From positions 23,048 through 87,047 of the forward strand of contig NZ_FPJO01000029.1 in NCBI RefSeq assembly GCF_900119365.1: DNA of 64,000 nucleotides, written 5' to 3'. Position numbers and translations under genes: made by a program. The DNA is from Streptomyces atratus (GTDB lineage Bacteria; Actinomycetota; Actinomycetes; Streptomycetales; Streptomycetaceae). Below the pieces are notes generated by a model that was not told where the DNA came from, made no database searches, and worked only from the letters and a program-made list of their open reading frames with translations. This document shows positions 8,866 to 17,370 of this stretch, one piece after another (position 1 is the stretch's first letter; each line of letters begins with the position of its first letter).

Positions 8866-9627
8866 TTACCCCTGTCCTGTGTGGTCGCGGTGGCCGCGCA
8901 GCACGATGCGGGCGGCCCGGCCGAGCATCCGGGGCAGTTCGCGGCCCCGCACGAAGAAGTGGCCGCCGGGCACGGTCCGCCGGACGAACCTCCCGGTGGT
9001 CCAGCGGTCCCAGCCCGCGACGGCCTCGGCACCGGCGAGGGGGTCCTCACGGCCGGCGACCGCGAGCAGCGGTACGGGCACGGGGCCCGGTGCCGCCGGT
9101 CCGGTGACGGCGGCGCGGAGACTGCGGGCGAGCCGCAGATCGGCGCGGAGCACCGGGAACACCGACCGGAACCACACGTCCCCGGGCCGTACTCCGGGCG
9201 GCAGCGCGTCGAATCCGTCCAGTACCCGCAGCAGTTCCTCGTCGGGCAGCTCGGCGGCGTCCGTGAGCGCGGCCGGGGCGTCCGGCGGTGGGCAGGCCCC
9301 GACGGCGAGCAGCGCGGGCATCGGCAGCCCGGCGTCCCGCAGCTCCTGGGCGACCGTGAGTGCGACCATCGCGCCGAGGCTGTGCCCGTAGAGCATGTAC
9401 GGCTCCGCCGGCTCGTCGGCGATCCGCTCGAACAGGGGCTTGAGGTCGGCGAGGAGCTCGTCGCGTCCGGTCAGCCGGAGTTCACGGCGCCGCTCGCCCC
9501 GTCCGGGCAGTGGCCGGGCCGAGGTCCGCACCCCGCTCCCGGCGGCCTTGTCCCAGCGGTGGAACGAGGACACTCCGGCCCCCGCGTGTGCGAAGCAGTA
9601 CAGCCGTACGGCCTGTCCGTCGCCCAT
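8866..9627 (-). CDS. type II (editing) thioesterase
   Basis: 253-residue alpha/beta hydrolase. The nucleophile elbow is YGHSLGAMVAL with Ser83; the acid lies in AGREDPLAG and the base in GGHFFVRG. The N-terminal RLYCFAHAGAGVSSFHRW is the usual start of TEII enzymes, which remove aberrant acyl groups from carrier proteins. The ATG at 9627 sits 5 nt from GGGGAGG; an in-frame GTG at 9633 is less well placed. It is the first gene of the minus-strand PKS operon, with SARP-like repeats just upstream. Confidence 0.9.
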   Translation of the reverse strand: MGDGQAVRLYCFAHAGAGVSSFHRWDKAAGSGVRTSARPLPGRGERRRELRLTGRDELLADLKPLFERIADEPAEPYMLYGHSLGAMVALTVAQELRDAGLPMPALLAVGACPPPDAPAALTDAAELPDEELLRVLDGFDALPPGVRPGDVWFRSVFPVLRADLRLARSLRAAVTGPAAPGPVPVPLLAVAGREDPLAGAEAVAGWDRWTTGRFVRRTVPGGHFFVRGRELPRMLGRAARIVLRGHRDHTGQG

Positions 9628-9674
9628 CGCCACCTCCCCGGAACCGCCACGTCGGCCCCACCTTCACCGACCTC

Positions 9675-9691
9675 GCTCGAGGCGGGCTCGA
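9675..9691 (-). promoter_or_regulatory. SARP-type direct repeat upstream of the PKS operon
   Basis: On the minus strand two TCGAGC hexamers recur exactly 11 bp apart, starting about 50 bp upstream of the thioesterase start. SARP proteins of the AfsR/ActII-4 type bind such repeats beside the -35 region. The SARP gene just upstream (9761-10582) is the natural candidate regulator. Confidence 0.5.
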
Positions 9692-9760
9692 ACGGGTCTG
9701 CAGGGGTGCGAGGCCGCGCTGCGGCAGGAACGGTGACGCGGCCCCTGGCCGCGGCCGGGG

Positions 9761-10582
9761 TTATGCCGCGTAGAGGTCGAACGTCGATCCGCGGCGCGGC
9801 CCCGCCATCACGTCGAGCGCGGGATCGACCGTCAGCATCGCCTGGTGCAGGCGCTGCAGCTGCGGGGACGGCTCCACACCGAGCTCGTCCGTCAGCCGGC
9901 CGCGCAGCCTGCGGTAGACGTCCAGGGCCGTGGCCTGGCGGCCGGAGCGGTACAGCGCGACCATGGCCTGCGAGTGCAGCCCCTCGTGCTGCGGGTGCCG
10001 GGCGATCAGTTCGGTCAGTTCGGCGATGACCTCGGCGTGGCGGCCGAGCCGGAGGTCCGCGTCGATGCGCCGCTCGATCGTCACGAGCCGGCTCTCCTCC
10101 AGCCGCATGACCTCGATCTCGAGGATCGGTCCGACCCTGACGTCGACCAGCGCCTGGCCGTTCCACAGTGCGAGGGCCTTGCGCAGCAGTTCGGCCGCGC
10201 GCTCGTCGTCCCCCGCCTCGAACGCGCCCTGCCCCTCGGCCACGAGACCGTCGTACGCGTGAACGTCCACGGACTCCGGCGGTATCTGGAGCAGATAGCC
10301 GCCGTGCCGCGTCGCGAGCACATCCTTGGCGTTGCCCGGAGCACCCGGCCCCATGGCCGTGCCGAGTCTTCTGCGCAGTTGCAGAATGTACGTCTGCAGG
10401 GTGGTGAGCGCGCTCTGTGGGAGTTCGGTGCCCCAGATCTCCTCCATGAGGGTCTGTACGGGCATCACCCGCCCCGGGTACAGCGCGAGCAACGCCAGGA
10501 TCTGGCGCGGCTTGCCGGCCGTCGGAACAATCGAGCCCCCGTTGACCTCGGCACTCAACGGACCCAGAACCTGAATCTTCAC
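9761..10582 (-). CDS. SARP family transcriptional activator (AfsR/DnrI type)
   Basis: 273 residues. The N-terminal winged-helix DNA-binding domain begins VKIQVLGPLSAEVNG and includes PRQILALLALYPGRVMPVQT and LTTLQTYILQLRRRLG. The rest is the bacterial transcriptional activation domain (HAYDGLVAEG, IERRIDADLRLGRHAEVI, ALYRSGRQATALDVYRRLR). The GTG at 10582 follows GGAGGAG and matches family N-termini; an upstream in-frame start at 10612 has no such site. It is probably the pathway-specific activator of the PKS operon just downstream. No ATPase domain is present. Confidence 0.93.
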   Translation of the reverse strand: MKIQVLGPLSAEVNGGSIVPTAGKPRQILALLALYPGRVMPVQTLMEEIWGTELPQSALTTLQTYILQLRRRLGTAMGPGAPGNAKDVLATRHGGYLLQIPPESVDVHAYDGLVAEGQGAFEAGDDERAAELLRKALALWNGQALVDVRVGPILEIEVMRLEESRLVTIERRIDADLRLGRHAEVIAELTELIARHPQHEGLHSQAMVALYRSGRQATALDVYRRLRGRLTDELGVEPSPQLQRLHQAMLTVDPALDVMAGPRRGSTFDLYAA

Positions 10583-10805
10583 GGTCTCCTCCGTAATTCG
10601 TCGAGTTCCCATCGATTTTCAGCCTTCGACTTCCCGAACAGTAGCGGGGCACAGGGCAATATCCCGAAATTCTCAAGCCGGTGTCGAGCGGCCCTCCGCC
10701 GTCGCTGAACGCGGCCCGGAAAAGCCCTGGTGAATTCCGTTCAGGGGTGAGGAACCACCGGCCGACGGGGGTTGCGGGCCCGGGTCTCCCGGTGCCCGGA
10801 GCGGC

Positions 10806-11711
10806 TCAGGCGAGGCACTCCGGGGGGCGGCCGTGGTACGCCGCCATCTCCGCGAAGAGGGCCGGGACGTCCAGCGGCGAGCCCTCGGGCAGGCCCTGCT
10901 CCTCGGCGTATCCGCGGTGCAGGTTGGGGAGCAGGCGCTCGCTGTCGAGCAGCTGCGCGTACGGGCCGGGGCCGGTGGCCCGTGCCAGGTCGAGCGGGGT
11001 CGCACCGGCCGCGGTGCCCTCCTTGGCCAGCCGCTGGATCCAGCGCAGATAGGCCTCGTTGACGTCGAGGATCTCCGGTCCGCCGACCGGCCCGTGCCCG
11101 GGGACGACCGTTGTGGCGCCCAGGGCCCGCAGCTGCTCCAGGGCGCGCAGCGACCCGGCGACGGAGCCCATGACGCAGAACGGCGTGACGCCGTTCATCA
11201 CGAGGTCGCCGGTGAACAGCACGCCCTGGTCGGGCAGCCAGACGACGGTGTCGTCGGTGGTGTGGGCGGCTGGACCGATGTGGATGAGCTCGGCCCTGAT
11301 CGCGCCCACATGGAGCGTCGTGCGCTCCCGGAAGGTCAGTTCGGGCGGGGTGATCTCGATGTCGCCCCAGCACACGTCCGGCCACAGGCCGGCCATGTGC
11401 AGCCCCGCCGCCCGGACCATGGTGCGGGTCCGCTCGTGGCCGATGGTCAGGGCTTCGGGGAAGACGAAGTTGCCGTAGGTGTGGTCGCCGTGGAAGTGCG
11501 TGTTGACCACGGCGCGCGGTGGGCGCGGCGCCAGTTCGAGGGCGGCCCGGCGCAGTTGGCGGGCCCGGCTCTCGGTGGCAGCGGTGTCGACGAGCGCGCT
11601 GTGGCCGCCGTCGGTGAGGATGCCCGCGTTGTTCAGGCACCAGCCGCCCGCGTGCTGGACGTACGCGTGGACACCCTCGGCCACCTCGGTGACGGCTGTG
11701 GTGGCATGCAC
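10806..11711 (-). CDS. MBL-fold metallo-hydrolase
   Basis: 301 residues with the metallo-beta-lactamase signature NTHFHGDHTYGN (His72, His74, Asp76, His77), a second-metal Asp/His pair in VLFTGDLVMNG and TVVPGHGPVGG, and the middle strand LIHIGPAAHTTDDTVVW. These bind one or two divalent metals. In fungal PKS systems MBL-fold thioesterases release ACP-bound chains; whether this one does so is inference. It lies between the PPTase and SARP genes on the same strand, with a perfect hairpin in front, so it may be transcribed on its own. Confidence 0.85.
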   Translation of the reverse strand: MHATTAVTEVAEGVHAYVQHAGGWCLNNAGILTDGGHSALVDTAATESRARQLRRAALELAPRPPRAVVNTHFHGDHTYGNFVFPEALTIGHERTRTMVRAAGLHMAGLWPDVCWGDIEITPPELTFRERTTLHVGAIRAELIHIGPAAHTTDDTVVWLPDQGVLFTGDLVMNGVTPFCVMGSVAGSLRALEQLRALGATTVVPGHGPVGGPEILDVNEAYLRWIQRLAKEGTAAGATPLDLARATGPGPYAQLLDSERLLPNLHRGYAEEQGLPEGSPLDVPALFAEMAAYHGRPPECLA

Positions 11712-11729
11712 GGGACACCTCTTTCTTCG

Positions 11730-11762
11730 TCATCGGCGGGCCACGGCGGGGCCCGCCGATGA
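11730..11762. terminator. hairpin between PPTase and MBL genes
   Basis: Perfect 12-bp stem (TCATCGGCGGGC and complement) with a 9-base loop, in the leader of the MBL gene. It could end transcription from the PPTase operon or attenuate the MBL gene. Confidence 0.5.
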
Positions 11763-11923
11763 TCCGGAATCCGAATTCACGCCAACCGGACCCCGGATTG
11801 TTCCTTCCTCCGCCTCGACCGGCCTTCAAGTCCTTTTCCGGCGCCCATTCGGAATTTCTCCAGCGAAATGCGCCGCCGTATTCGACGGCGATGTTCCGGA
11901 CGCGGAGCGAAGGGACGGGGCCG

Positions 11924-12748
11924 TCACACGCCGACGGTTTCCTGAAGCACCAGGCGGCGTGGCGCGGCGCGGCCCCAGGGGAACCCGTGGTGCAGGTGGA
12001 CGGCCGGCACGTGCCCGGCGTCGACCTCCACCGCCACCGCGGCCAGCACTTCGGGCACCGGCTCGATCTCCAGGAACCGCCAGCAGGCGGCCGAGTCGTC
12101 GACGGGCGGCCGGAAGGCGAGCACACCCCGGTCCTCGGCCAGGGTGAACGCGAAGGAGTCGAAGGGCAGTCCGAGCCCCAGCCCGCGCGCCTTGGAGTAC
12201 GCCTCCTTCAGCGTCCACAGGCGCAGCGCGCGCCGGTCCCTCGTCCGCCCGGGGGCCGCACCGCCGATCCAGCTCTGCTCCTCGGGGGAGAACGTCGCGA
12301 TGATGTTCGCCAGACCGCGTTCACCGCGGTCCAGCCGCTCGACGTCGACGCCGATGCGCAGCCCGCGCGAGACGCCCAGCAGGTTGTACGCGTTGGCGTG
12401 CGAGAGGTTGAAGTCCAGTGCGTCGCCGCCGCGCGGCAGGCCTCCGGCGGGCGTCTGGAGGAACGGCCGCCCGCGCGAGGAACGCCAGATGACCGCCTCG
12501 GCCTCGGGAATGCCGGTCTCCAGCGCCAGTACCCGGCGCACCAGGGCGTGGGCGACGAGGTACTGGCGGCGGTCGCGTTCGAAGAGGAAGCGGCCCGCCA
12601 CCTCCTGCTCGTTCTCGTCCAGCCAGTGCGAGGCCAAGGTGGCGGCGATCCCGGGTGTGAGGTCGTCGTTGGGGCAGAACCACAGATTGACGGGGTCCGG
12701 ATCGGATGCGCCCGAAGCCGCCGGGCGGCCGGAAGTCAGCATGGTCAT
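11924..12748 (-). CDS. Sfp-type 4'-phosphopantetheinyl transferase
   Basis: 274 residues. The magnesium-binding core is IGVDVERLDRG (about 132-142), followed by FSPEEQSW and WTLKEAYSKARGLGLGLPF (178-196), the Sfp-family signature. LDFNLSHANAYNLLGV is the upstream conserved segment. The enzyme converts apo-ACPs to holo form using CoA; the three ACP domains encoded nearby are its likely targets. Its ATG overlaps the KS-like gene stop (ATGA), so its expression is tied to that protein. The longer open frame to 12916 gives an Arg/Ala-rich extension that is not part of the family. Confidence 0.93.
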   Translation of the reverse strand: MTMLTSGRPAASGASDPDPVNLWFCPNDDLTPGIAATLASHWLDENEQEVAGRFLFERDRRQYLVAHALVRRVLALETGIPEAEAVIWRSSRGRPFLQTPAGGLPRGGDALDFNLSHANAYNLLGVSRGLRIGVDVERLDRGERGLANIIATFSPEEQSWIGGAAPGRTRDRRALRLWTLKEAYSKARGLGLGLPFDSFAFTLAEDRGVLAFRPPVDDSAACWRFLEIEPVPEVLAAVAVEVDAGHVPAVHLHHGFPWGRAAPRRLVLQETVGV

Positions 12749-14592
12749 GCCGGGCCCTCCTCGCCGCCCAGCCACAGCGGGACGCGCAGGAACGCGGACG
12801 CGGGCAGCGGCACGACCACGGTGCCCGCCCCATGGGCCCGCTCCAGGGCGGCCCAGTCGACGTCGAGCCCGGACAGCCACAGGCCGCACAGCTGGTGCAG
12901 ACGCCCGGCCCGCCACAGCGCGGTGAGATACCTGTCCGTCTCGGGTGCGCCGGCCAGCCCCAGCGGGTCGGCGCCGCCGTCCCGCAGATCGGCGCAGGGC
13001 GTACCGTCCCGCACGAACCGTTCCAGGACCCGCACCAGTTCGGCTGTGTCGCCGACGACGGCGGCGAACCGGCAGTCCATGGCGGACCGGCCGGTGCGCA
13101 GGGACCGGGCGAGCGCCCCGAGCGGCGGCACCGGCCCCGGACCGCCGAGCAACTCCGCGAACCGCCTTGCGGTGGCGGCCAGATGGGCGGGAGTGGGAGC
13201 GGACAGGACGAACAGCTCACCGACCCCGGCCGCCGTCGGCCCCGGGTCCGTATCCGTCGCGGCGCCGATTTCGTGGCCCGCATCCGTCGCCGTGTCCGCA
13301 TCCGTACCGGCCGGGAAGTACTCCTCCAGGATCACGTGCGCGTCCGCGCCGCCCGCCCCGCACGTCCCGACGCGGATACGGCGGGGCGCCGCGTCCGCGC
13401 GCTCCCAGGTCTCGGCCTCGGCACGTCGCGGACCGGGCGCCAGCACCCGGTGACGCAGCTGGAGAACCGCCCGGGTGAGCGAGGCCGCCCCGGTGGCCGC
13501 CCCTGCCTCGCCGACGAGCGCGCGTACGGATGCGGCGTCCTCCCGTACGACGGCGGCCGACGCGTCCAGGCCGGCCGCACGCAGAGCCGCCTGCGGCACC
13601 CGCTGCTCGGCGGCGTGCGCCGGGTCGGCCGTGGTGGTCCGGGACCGGCGGCCAGGGCCCGGGGCAGTGGAGTCCGGTGCGATGTGGCCCACGGCGCTGC
13701 CGCGGACCAGGCAGTGGACGCTGTCGCCGTCGGCCAGAGCCCGCGCCAGGGGCTTGAGGAGCAGTGCGCCGACACCCTCGCCCGCGCCGGGACGCCGGCT
13801 GGCCGGGTGCAGGAGCAACTGGACGCCGCCCACGAGCGCGGCGGCGCATTCGCCCCGGTGCAGAGCGGCGAGCGCGAGATGGAGAGCGACGAGCACGGAG
13901 GACTGTTCGGTGTCCACCGACTGGCTGGGGCCGGTGAGACCGAGCAGGGACGAGAACCGGTTGGGCAGGCTCCACCGGCCGCCGCGAGGCATCGGCCGGG
14001 GCCGCTCCGAGGTCCACGTACGGGCCGCGAGCAGCGCGTAGTCACCGCTCCCGGCTCCGGTGAACACGCCGACGCTGCGCGGCGTCCCGTCCGCGGCGGT
14101 CAGGGCGTCCAGCCGGCCGCCGGTGCACCCTGCGTCCTCCAGGACCTCCCACGCGGTCTCCAGGAACAGCCGCTCCTGGGGGTCCATCAGGGCCGCCTCG
14201 CGCGCGTCGATCCCGAAGAACTCCGGATCGAAGTCCTGTACGCGCTCCAGGTAGTGGCCGATCTCGTCGCCGGGCCGTCCGGGCGGCGGCGCCGAGGCGC
14301 TGCCGTGCCCGGCGCGCACCCGGCGCCAGAAGGCGGCGAGATCGGACGCACCCGGGTAGTGCCCGGCCATCCCGACCACGGCGACCGGCTCGGCGGGGGC
14401 GACGACAGGGCCCGCAACCGGACCCTCCACGACCTCCAAGTCGGGCCAGGCATCCGGCAGTTGGAGGACGGTGGGCGCCGGGCCGGTGGCGGCGGTGCCG
14501 ACGGCACCGGTCGCGCCGGTCAGCAGCGCGGCCGCCTGGGCCCGGTCCAGATCACCGTTCTTGAACCGGGTCAGGACTTCTTTCTCGTCCAT
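12745..14592 (-). CDS. type I-like ketosynthase homologue without catalytic residues
   Basis: 615 residues. An N-terminal helical linker DEKEVLTRFKNGDLDRAQAA resembles PKS linker motifs. A KS domain follows (EPVAVVGMAGHYPG, FFGIDAREAALMDPQERLFL) and a post-KS linker ends VPLPASAFLRVPLW. The cysteine position reads SVDTEQSSVLVALHLA, with glutamine (Gln230) instead of Cys. The usual HGTGT and KSNIGH segments, which carry the two catalytic histidines, are missing: the chain passes from a degenerate stretch to GAATGAASLTRAVLQLRHRVL. No AT or ACP is fused. It cannot condense chains as KS enzymes do; a structural or chain-length-factor-like role with the tandem ACP is inference. ATG 14592 follows AAGGAG. 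Confidence 0.85.
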   Translation of the reverse strand: MDEKEVLTRFKNGDLDRAQAAALLTGATGAVGTAATGPAPTVLQLPDAWPDLEVVEGPVAGPVVAPAEPVAVVGMAGHYPGASDLAAFWRRVRAGHGSASAPPPGRPGDEIGHYLERVQDFDPEFFGIDAREAALMDPQERLFLETAWEVLEDAGCTGGRLDALTAADGTPRSVGVFTGAGSGDYALLAARTWTSERPRPMPRGGRWSLPNRFSSLLGLTGPSQSVDTEQSSVLVALHLALAALHRGECAAALVGGVQLLLHPASRRPGAGEGVGALLLKPLARALADGDSVHCLVRGSAVGHIAPDSTAPGPGRRSRTTTADPAHAAEQRVPQAALRAAGLDASAAVVREDAASVRALVGEAGAATGAASLTRAVLQLRHRVLAPGPRRAEAETWERADAAPRRIRVGTCGAGGADAHVILEEYFPAGTDADTATDAGHEIGAATDTDPGPTAAGVGELFVLSAPTPAHLAATARRFAELLGGPGPVPPLGALARSLRTGRSAMDCRFAAVVGDTAELVRVLERFVRDGTPCADLRDGGADPLGLAGAPETDRYLTALWRAGRLHQLCGLWLSGLDVDWAALERAHGAGTVVVPLPASAFLRVPLWLGGEEGPA

Positions 14593-14623
14593 CGGGACGC
14601 GCTCCTTATGGGGTGGAACAGCC

Positions 14624-15364
14624 TCAGCCACGGCGAGCGAGCAGCACGACCGCCTCGTCCACGGTGAGCCGGTCGTCGCGGATCGCGTCCAGCAGGACAT
14701 CGACGTCGCGCAACGGCGGGCGTGCCGCGGACACCGGGGCCGGCGCCCGGACGGGTTCGGCGTCCTGCGCGAACGCGCCCGTACGGGTCGCGATGTACGC
14801 CGCCACGGCGGCCAGGTTGGGGTGCTCGTACAGCAGGACCGAGCGCTCACGGAGTCCGAAGGTACGGTTGACCGAGGCGATGAACTCCGCGGCCACGATG
14901 GAGTCCATGCCGAGCACGTTGAAGGCGGCGGTTGTGTTGATGTCCCACGCGTCGCAGCACAGGATCGCCGCGAGCTGCTCGCGCAGCACCTCCGCGATCC
15001 GCGTCGTCGCCTCGGGCCCGGCGGATGCGGCAGGGGCGGCAGGAACGGCATCGGCGGCGAAGGCGGCGGCCGGAGGATCGACGAGCACGTCCGGCGCGGC
15101 GGGAACCGGGGCCGCGCCGCCCTTCACCCGCCTGACCTCCTGGGCGAAGGACGCCGGGGTCGGGTAGTCGTACAGGTCCGTGGCACGCACCTGGAGCCCG
15201 TACCGTCCGTTGACAACGGCCACGAACTCCACGACCAGCAGCGAGTCGAGCCCCAGGGACGGGAAGGTCTGCTCGGGGTCGATCTTCTCCGGCTTGACCC
15301 GCAGGACGTCGCCGAGCACCCCGATGAGGTCCGTCAGCACATCCGCGGGATGTTCAATCGTCAT
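14624..15364 (-). CDS. tandem acyl carrier protein (two ACP domains)
   Basis: 246 residues. ACP1 carries SLGLDSLLVVEF (Ser41) and ACP2 carries LGMDSIVAAEFIASVN (Ser155); both serines are intact. An Ala/Pro-rich linker (about 83-117) joins them. The C-terminus, VLLDAIRDDRLTVDEAVVLL, resembles the N-terminal linker of the KS-like protein encoded 31 bp downstream, suggesting matching interaction helices. The domains look like type I/trans-AT ACPs rather than the aromatic ACP at 5966. ATG 15364 follows GGAGGAG. With the KS-like protein and the PPTase it forms a compact carrier module. Confidence 0.9.
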   Translation of the reverse strand: MTIEHPADVLTDLIGVLGDVLRVKPEKIDPEQTFPSLGLDSLLVVEFVAVVNGRYGLQVRATDLYDYPTPASFAQEVRRVKGGAAPVPAAPDVLVDPPAAAFAADAVPAAPAASAGPEATTRIAEVLREQLAAILCCDAWDINTTAAFNVLGMDSIVAAEFIASVNRTFGLRERSVLLYEHPNLAAVAAYIATRTGAFAQDAEPVRAPAPVSAARPPLRDVDVLLDAIRDDRLTVDEAVVLLARRG

Positions 15365-15397
15365 CGCAGGCTCCTCCAAGCCGTCGGTGGCACACGC

Positions 15398-16114
15398 TCA
15401 CCCGGTGCTGCCGGTGACCCCGGCCGGTACCGGTGCCCCCAAGGCGTCCAAGGGGGCGTCCGCGGGATCGTCCGCGGGGCGGGACAGCGGGACGGTTCCC
15501 GGCATCCCCGCGCGGTAGTTCGCCTCCGCGCCCTCGGGCACCAGGCTCGGCAGCAGCAGCGACCACAGCCCGGCGACCCGGCGTTGGAGCTCGGCGTAGG
15601 GCATTCCCGTGCCGGCCAATGTCTCGATTCCGCAGGCCGCCGCGGCCACCAGCGATTCGATGCTCTCCCAGTCGGTCCCGGCGCGGAGCTCCCCCGCTTC
15701 CCGGGCCTGCCGCAACAGCTCGCAGACCGCCGCGAGCCAGAAGCGGTGGAAGTCGGTGACCCCCTCCCGCAGGCCCGCGCACTCCTTGGTGATGCGGAAT
15801 CCGGCCGGGATCGACGGTTCCTCGCGCAAGTTGCGGGCCAGCCAATGGGTCGTGTCGACCAGGGTCTGGAGCGGGCGGAGTCCGGATGCGCGCAGTTCGC
15901 GCACCGCCTCGTCCAGCAACGCGCATCCCCGCAGCTGGACGGCCTCCGCCAGTTCCTCCTTGGAGGCGAAATGGAAGTACAGCGCCCCTTTGGTCACTCC
16001 GGCGAACGCGGCGATCCCGCCGAGCGTCGCGCTCGCGTAGCCGTTGCGGTGGAACATCTCGGCCCCCGCCTGCACCAGCTTCCTGCGGGTCCGCTCCGAC
16101 CTCTCCTGCACCAC
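15398..16114 (-). CDS. TetR-family regulator, gamma-butyrolactone receptor-like
   Basis: About 238 residues. The N-terminal TetR helix-turn-helix reads TRRKLVQAGAEMFHRNGYAS then IAAFAGVTKGALYFHFASKEEL, very close to ScbR/ArpA-type receptors. The ligand domain is less conserved, and a Pro/Ala-rich tail of about 35 residues follows (PADDPADAPLDALG). The start is GTG 16114 (or 16111) behind GAGGAGG. It lies between the second SARP and the tandem ACP on the same strand, so it is probably part of that operon and may feed back on it. Whether it binds a butyrolactone or is a pseudo-receptor cannot be told from sequence. Confidence 0.85.
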   Translation of the reverse strand: MVQERSERTRRKLVQAGAEMFHRNGYASATLGGIAAFAGVTKGALYFHFASKEELAEAVQLRGCALLDEAVRELRASGLRPLQTLVDTTHWLARNLREEPSIPAGFRITKECAGLREGVTDFHRFWLAAVCELLRQAREAGELRAGTDWESIESLVAAAACGIETLAGTGMPYAELQRRVAGLWSLLLPSLVPEGAEANYRAGMPGTVPLSRPADDPADAPLDALGAPVPAGVTGSTG

Positions 16115-16199
16115 GGCGCCTCCTCGGCCCATGGGCCGGGTACGTGTCCGGGCCACCGGGCGGGTCGCGGCCGCGCACCCGGCGTCGCGTACGGCCATC

Positions 16200-17033
16200 T
16201 CAGCCCACGCGGACGAGTCGCTCGGCGCCGCTCTCCGCCATCACCGGGTTCTCCGGGCTGGCCATGAGGATCGAGCGCTGCAGCCTGCGCAGGGCGGCCG
16301 ACGGCTCGAGCCCGAGCTCACGCACCAGCGTGGTGCGCAGCCGCTGGTACACGTCGAGGGCCTCGCCCCGGCGGCCGGAGCGGTGCAGGGCGAGCATGAA
16401 CTGCCCGTGCAGGTTCTCGTGGGTGCGGTACCGGCTGACGAGCACGGTCAGTTCGGCGAGCAGCTCGCGGTGCCTCCCGATCCGCAGATCGGCCTCGATA
16501 CGCTGGTCGAGCGCGCACAGCCGGGTCTCCTCCAGCCGCTGGGTCTCCATGTCCAGCTGAATGCCACCGTGGACATCGGCGAAGGCCGGGCCGGACCACA
16601 GGGACAGTGCCTCGCGCAGCATCCGGGCCGCCCCCGGGAAGTCACCACCGTCCATCGCCCGGTACCCCATGCCGGCCAGCCGGTCGAATTCCCGTACGTC
16701 GCTGGTGCCGCCGCCGCTGTTGAGCAGGTAGCCGCCCGGCAGCGTGACGAGCACGTCCTTGGCGGTGCCGCGGTCCGTCTCACCGTCCGCCGGAGCCCGT
16801 TCGAGGGCGGTCGCGATGAGCGCCCGCAGCTGCAGTACGTAGGTCTGCAGTGTGGTCCTGGCGCTGCGTGGCGGTGCTCCCGCCCACAGTTCCTCTATCA
16901 GGGCCGACACCGGAACGACCTGGTCGGAATGGAGGGCCAGCAGCGCCAGCACCTGTCTTGGCTTGGCGGCGGTGGGCGTGATCGAGACCCCGTTCTCACG
17001 CACCGCCAGTGTGCCCAGTACTTCGATGTCCAC
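16200..17033 (-). CDS. SARP family transcriptional activator
   Basis: 277 residues, a second SARP. The DNA-binding domain begins VDIEVLGTLAVRENG and continues PRQVLALLALHSDQVVPVSA and ARTTLQTYVLQLRALI. The activation domain contains LDQRIEADLRIGRHRELLAE and MLALHRSGRRGEALDVYQRL. The GTG at 17033 follows GGGGAGA. An ARE-like operator lies 65-90 bp upstream, so it is probably repressed by a butyrolactone receptor and is the link between signal and pathway genes. It heads the operon SARP-TetR-diACP-KS-PPTase. Confidence 0.93.
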   Translation of the reverse strand: MDIEVLGTLAVRENGVSITPTAAKPRQVLALLALHSDQVVPVSALIEELWAGAPPRSARTTLQTYVLQLRALIATALERAPADGETDRGTAKDVLVTLPGGYLLNSGGGTSDVREFDRLAGMGYRAMDGGDFPGAARMLREALSLWSGPAFADVHGGIQLDMETQRLEETRLCALDQRIEADLRIGRHRELLAELTVLVSRYRTHENLHGQFMLALHRSGRRGEALDVYQRLRTTLVRELGLEPSAALRRLQRSILMASPENPVMAESGAERLVRVG

Positions 17034-17097
17034 GCCATTCTCCCCTGTCCGTGGATGAGCTTCGGCCAGTAAAAAACAGGACATGCGGTTTGTCAAC

Positions 17098-17121
17098 ACA
17101 AAACCGACCGCACCGTTCTTT
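17098..17121. promoter_or_regulatory. ARE-like operator upstream of the second SARP gene
   Basis: ACAAAACCGACCGCACCG followed by TTCTTT resembles autoregulatory elements bound by gamma-butyrolactone receptors (A-rich flank, ACCG...CGGT-like core, TTCTTT end). A half-site ACATGCGGTTTGT lies beside it at 17081-17093. Confidence 0.5.
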
Positions 17122-17318
17122 CCTTCAACTGACCTGGCGACCCCTCAAAAACCCGTTCTGAGCTGCACAGTTGCCATGAAGCGACGATATGGAGGCTTCC
17201 TGGACTGCTAGCTCATTCCTCATCCAGAGCAGAAGGAACACGCCAAAACAAACCGACAGGTCTTCTCGTGGAAACGGCCGCTGACCTGCCCTCTCACCAC
17301 CCGCACCCGACCACGAAA

Positions 17319-17356
17319 GAGTCCCGGCCCCTCACTCCCGTGAAGGGCCGGGACTC
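17319..17356. terminator. terminator of the TetR gene at 17371
   Basis: Perfect 12-bp GC-rich stem GAGTCCCGGCCC and complement, 14-base loop, placed 15 bp past the end of the minus-strand gene. Confidence 0.7.
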
Positions 17357-17370
17357 CGTCACGTCACCGG

